This document shows, piece after piece, positions 5,722 to 6,310 of a DNA stretch of 6,310 bases. The notes under the pieces are model-generated. The model saw only the letters and a program-made list of their open reading frames with translations. It was not told the origin of the DNA and made no database searches. The stretch spans positions 1-6,310 of the forward strand of contig JAFTEP010000131.1 of assembly GCA_017453605.1 (NCBI GenBank), given 5' to 3'. The position numbers and the translations under genes are program-made. This DNA is from Clostridia bacterium. Lineage in GTDB: Bacteria; Bacillota; Clostridia; Oscillospirales; SIG627. The first letter of the stretch is position 1. Each line of letters starts with the position of its first letter.

Positions 5722-6310
5722 ATGAAAAAATACGATCTAATAGTGCTCGGCGGCGGGATAAGCGGAGTCGCAGCCTCGGTCAGCGCCGCCAGACAGGGGC
5801 TGAAAGTCCTGCTGATAGATAAGACCGGACAGTTCGGCGGCGCGATGACCAACAGCCTCGTCTATCCCTTCATGACATACCGCACGAGGCCGAAAAACGG
5901 CGGGAGAAGGCTCCTGAGCGCGGGGATATTCACCGAAATGAGGGATCGCTTTGAGAAGTTCGGCGAGACCTCGTGGGAGTTTTACAAATTCGTCTTCGAC
6001 GAGATGACCGCGGAATCAGGCGTCGAAGTGCTCTTCAACGCGACCGCGTTCGCCGTGAAGACCGAAGAAAAAAGGGTAACGAGCCTGTCCGCCGCGACGG
6101 TTTCGGGAGTGCTTGAATTCGAAGCCGATTTTTTCATCGACGCATCGGGAGACGGCGAACTTTTCTTTCTTGCCGGCTGTGATTATCAGCTCGGGCGTGA
6201 ATCGGACGGCTATTCCCAGCCGATGACAACCTGCTTCAGGCTCTGCGGAGCGGACACGGAGCTTTTCAGGAAGGAATGGAATAAACTCGACGCGCTTTAC
6301 GCAAAGGAGC
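5722..6310 (+). CDS. FAD-dependent oxidoreductase (FAD_oxidored-type), 3'-truncated
   Basis: The frame stays open to the window edge, giving 196 N-terminal residues of a protein that is usually over 400 long. An FAD-binding Rossmann site opens it: GGGISG (Gly10, Gly12, Gly15), with Asp33 at the end of the second strand (LLIDK). GQFGGAMTN near residues 36-44 and DASGDGE near 140-146, followed by an AGCDYQLGRE segment and QPMTTCFRL, match the FAD_oxidored (PF12831-like) flavoproteins, which often occur in carbohydrate and glycan-related clusters. No signal peptide is seen. The substrate-binding and C-terminal parts are outside the window, so the reaction cannot be given. It lies 14 nt after the phosphoesterase gene and is likely to belong to the same operon. 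Other FAD families with the same Rossmann site, such as the fumarate reductase group, are less likely because of the DASGDG motif. Confidence 0.87.
   Translation, partial: MKKYDLIVLGGGISGVAASVSAARQGLKVLLIDKTGQFGGAMTNSLVYPFMTYRTRPKNGGRRLLSAGIFTEMRDRFEKFGETSWEFYKFVFDEMTAESGVEVLFNATAFAVKTEEKRVTSLSAATVSGVLEFEADFFIDASGDGELFFLAGCDYQLGRESDGYSQPMTTCFRLCGADTELFRKEWNKLDALYAKE

Overview
The window holds eight genes, all on the + strand and packed head to tail, and it reads as the middle of one operon. It starts inside gene 1 and ends inside gene 8, so neither end of the transcription unit is visible. Frequent ATA (Ile) and AGA/AGG (Arg) codons, roughly balanced base composition by eye, and purine-rich Shine-Dalgarno sites (GGAGGG, AGGAG, GAGGAAAG) suggest an anaerobic Clostridia-like Firmicute, perhaps from gut or rumen. 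This taxonomic guess is weak. No RNA gene, mobile element, CRISPR array, long repeat or convincing terminator was seen.

Layout: 1-585, C-terminal part of a TIM-barrel amidohydrolase (Amidohydro_2 type). 597-1289, a short M24 'pita-bread' metalloenzyme. 1286-2410, an enolase-superfamily (mandelate racemase/muconate lactonizing type) enzyme. 2407-3288, a DapA/N-acetylneuraminate lyase-family Schiff-base aldolase. 3285-4310, a zinc-dependent MDR alcohol/polyol dehydrogenase starting at TTG. 4353-4862, a CamH-like gamma-carbonic anhydrase family hexapeptide protein. 4859-5707, a calcineurin-like metallophosphoesterase. 5722-6310, the N-terminal part of an FAD-dependent oxidoreductase. Four of the seven junctions are 4-nt stop/start overlaps (ATGA or TTGA); the other three gaps are 11, 42 and 14 nt.

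Together, the amidohydrolase (possible lactonase), dehydrogenase, enolase-superfamily protein (possible dehydratase) and DapA-family aldolase match the enzyme set of a non-phosphorylative sugar/sugar-acid pathway: sugar to lactone, to aldonate, to 2-keto-3-deoxy acid, to pyruvate plus an aldehyde. This is inferred from family membership; no substrate can be read from the sequence. The M24 protein, carbonic anhydrase-like protein, phosphoesterase and flavoprotein have no obvious place in that scheme. Three of the enzymes have altered active-site positions: the M24 protein keeps its five metal ligands but lacks both conserved second-shell histidines, the phosphoesterase has Asp for the first His of its GHxH motif, and the enolase-superfamily protein has KxG where KxK is typical. 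These, and the operon combination itself, are the most interesting points here.
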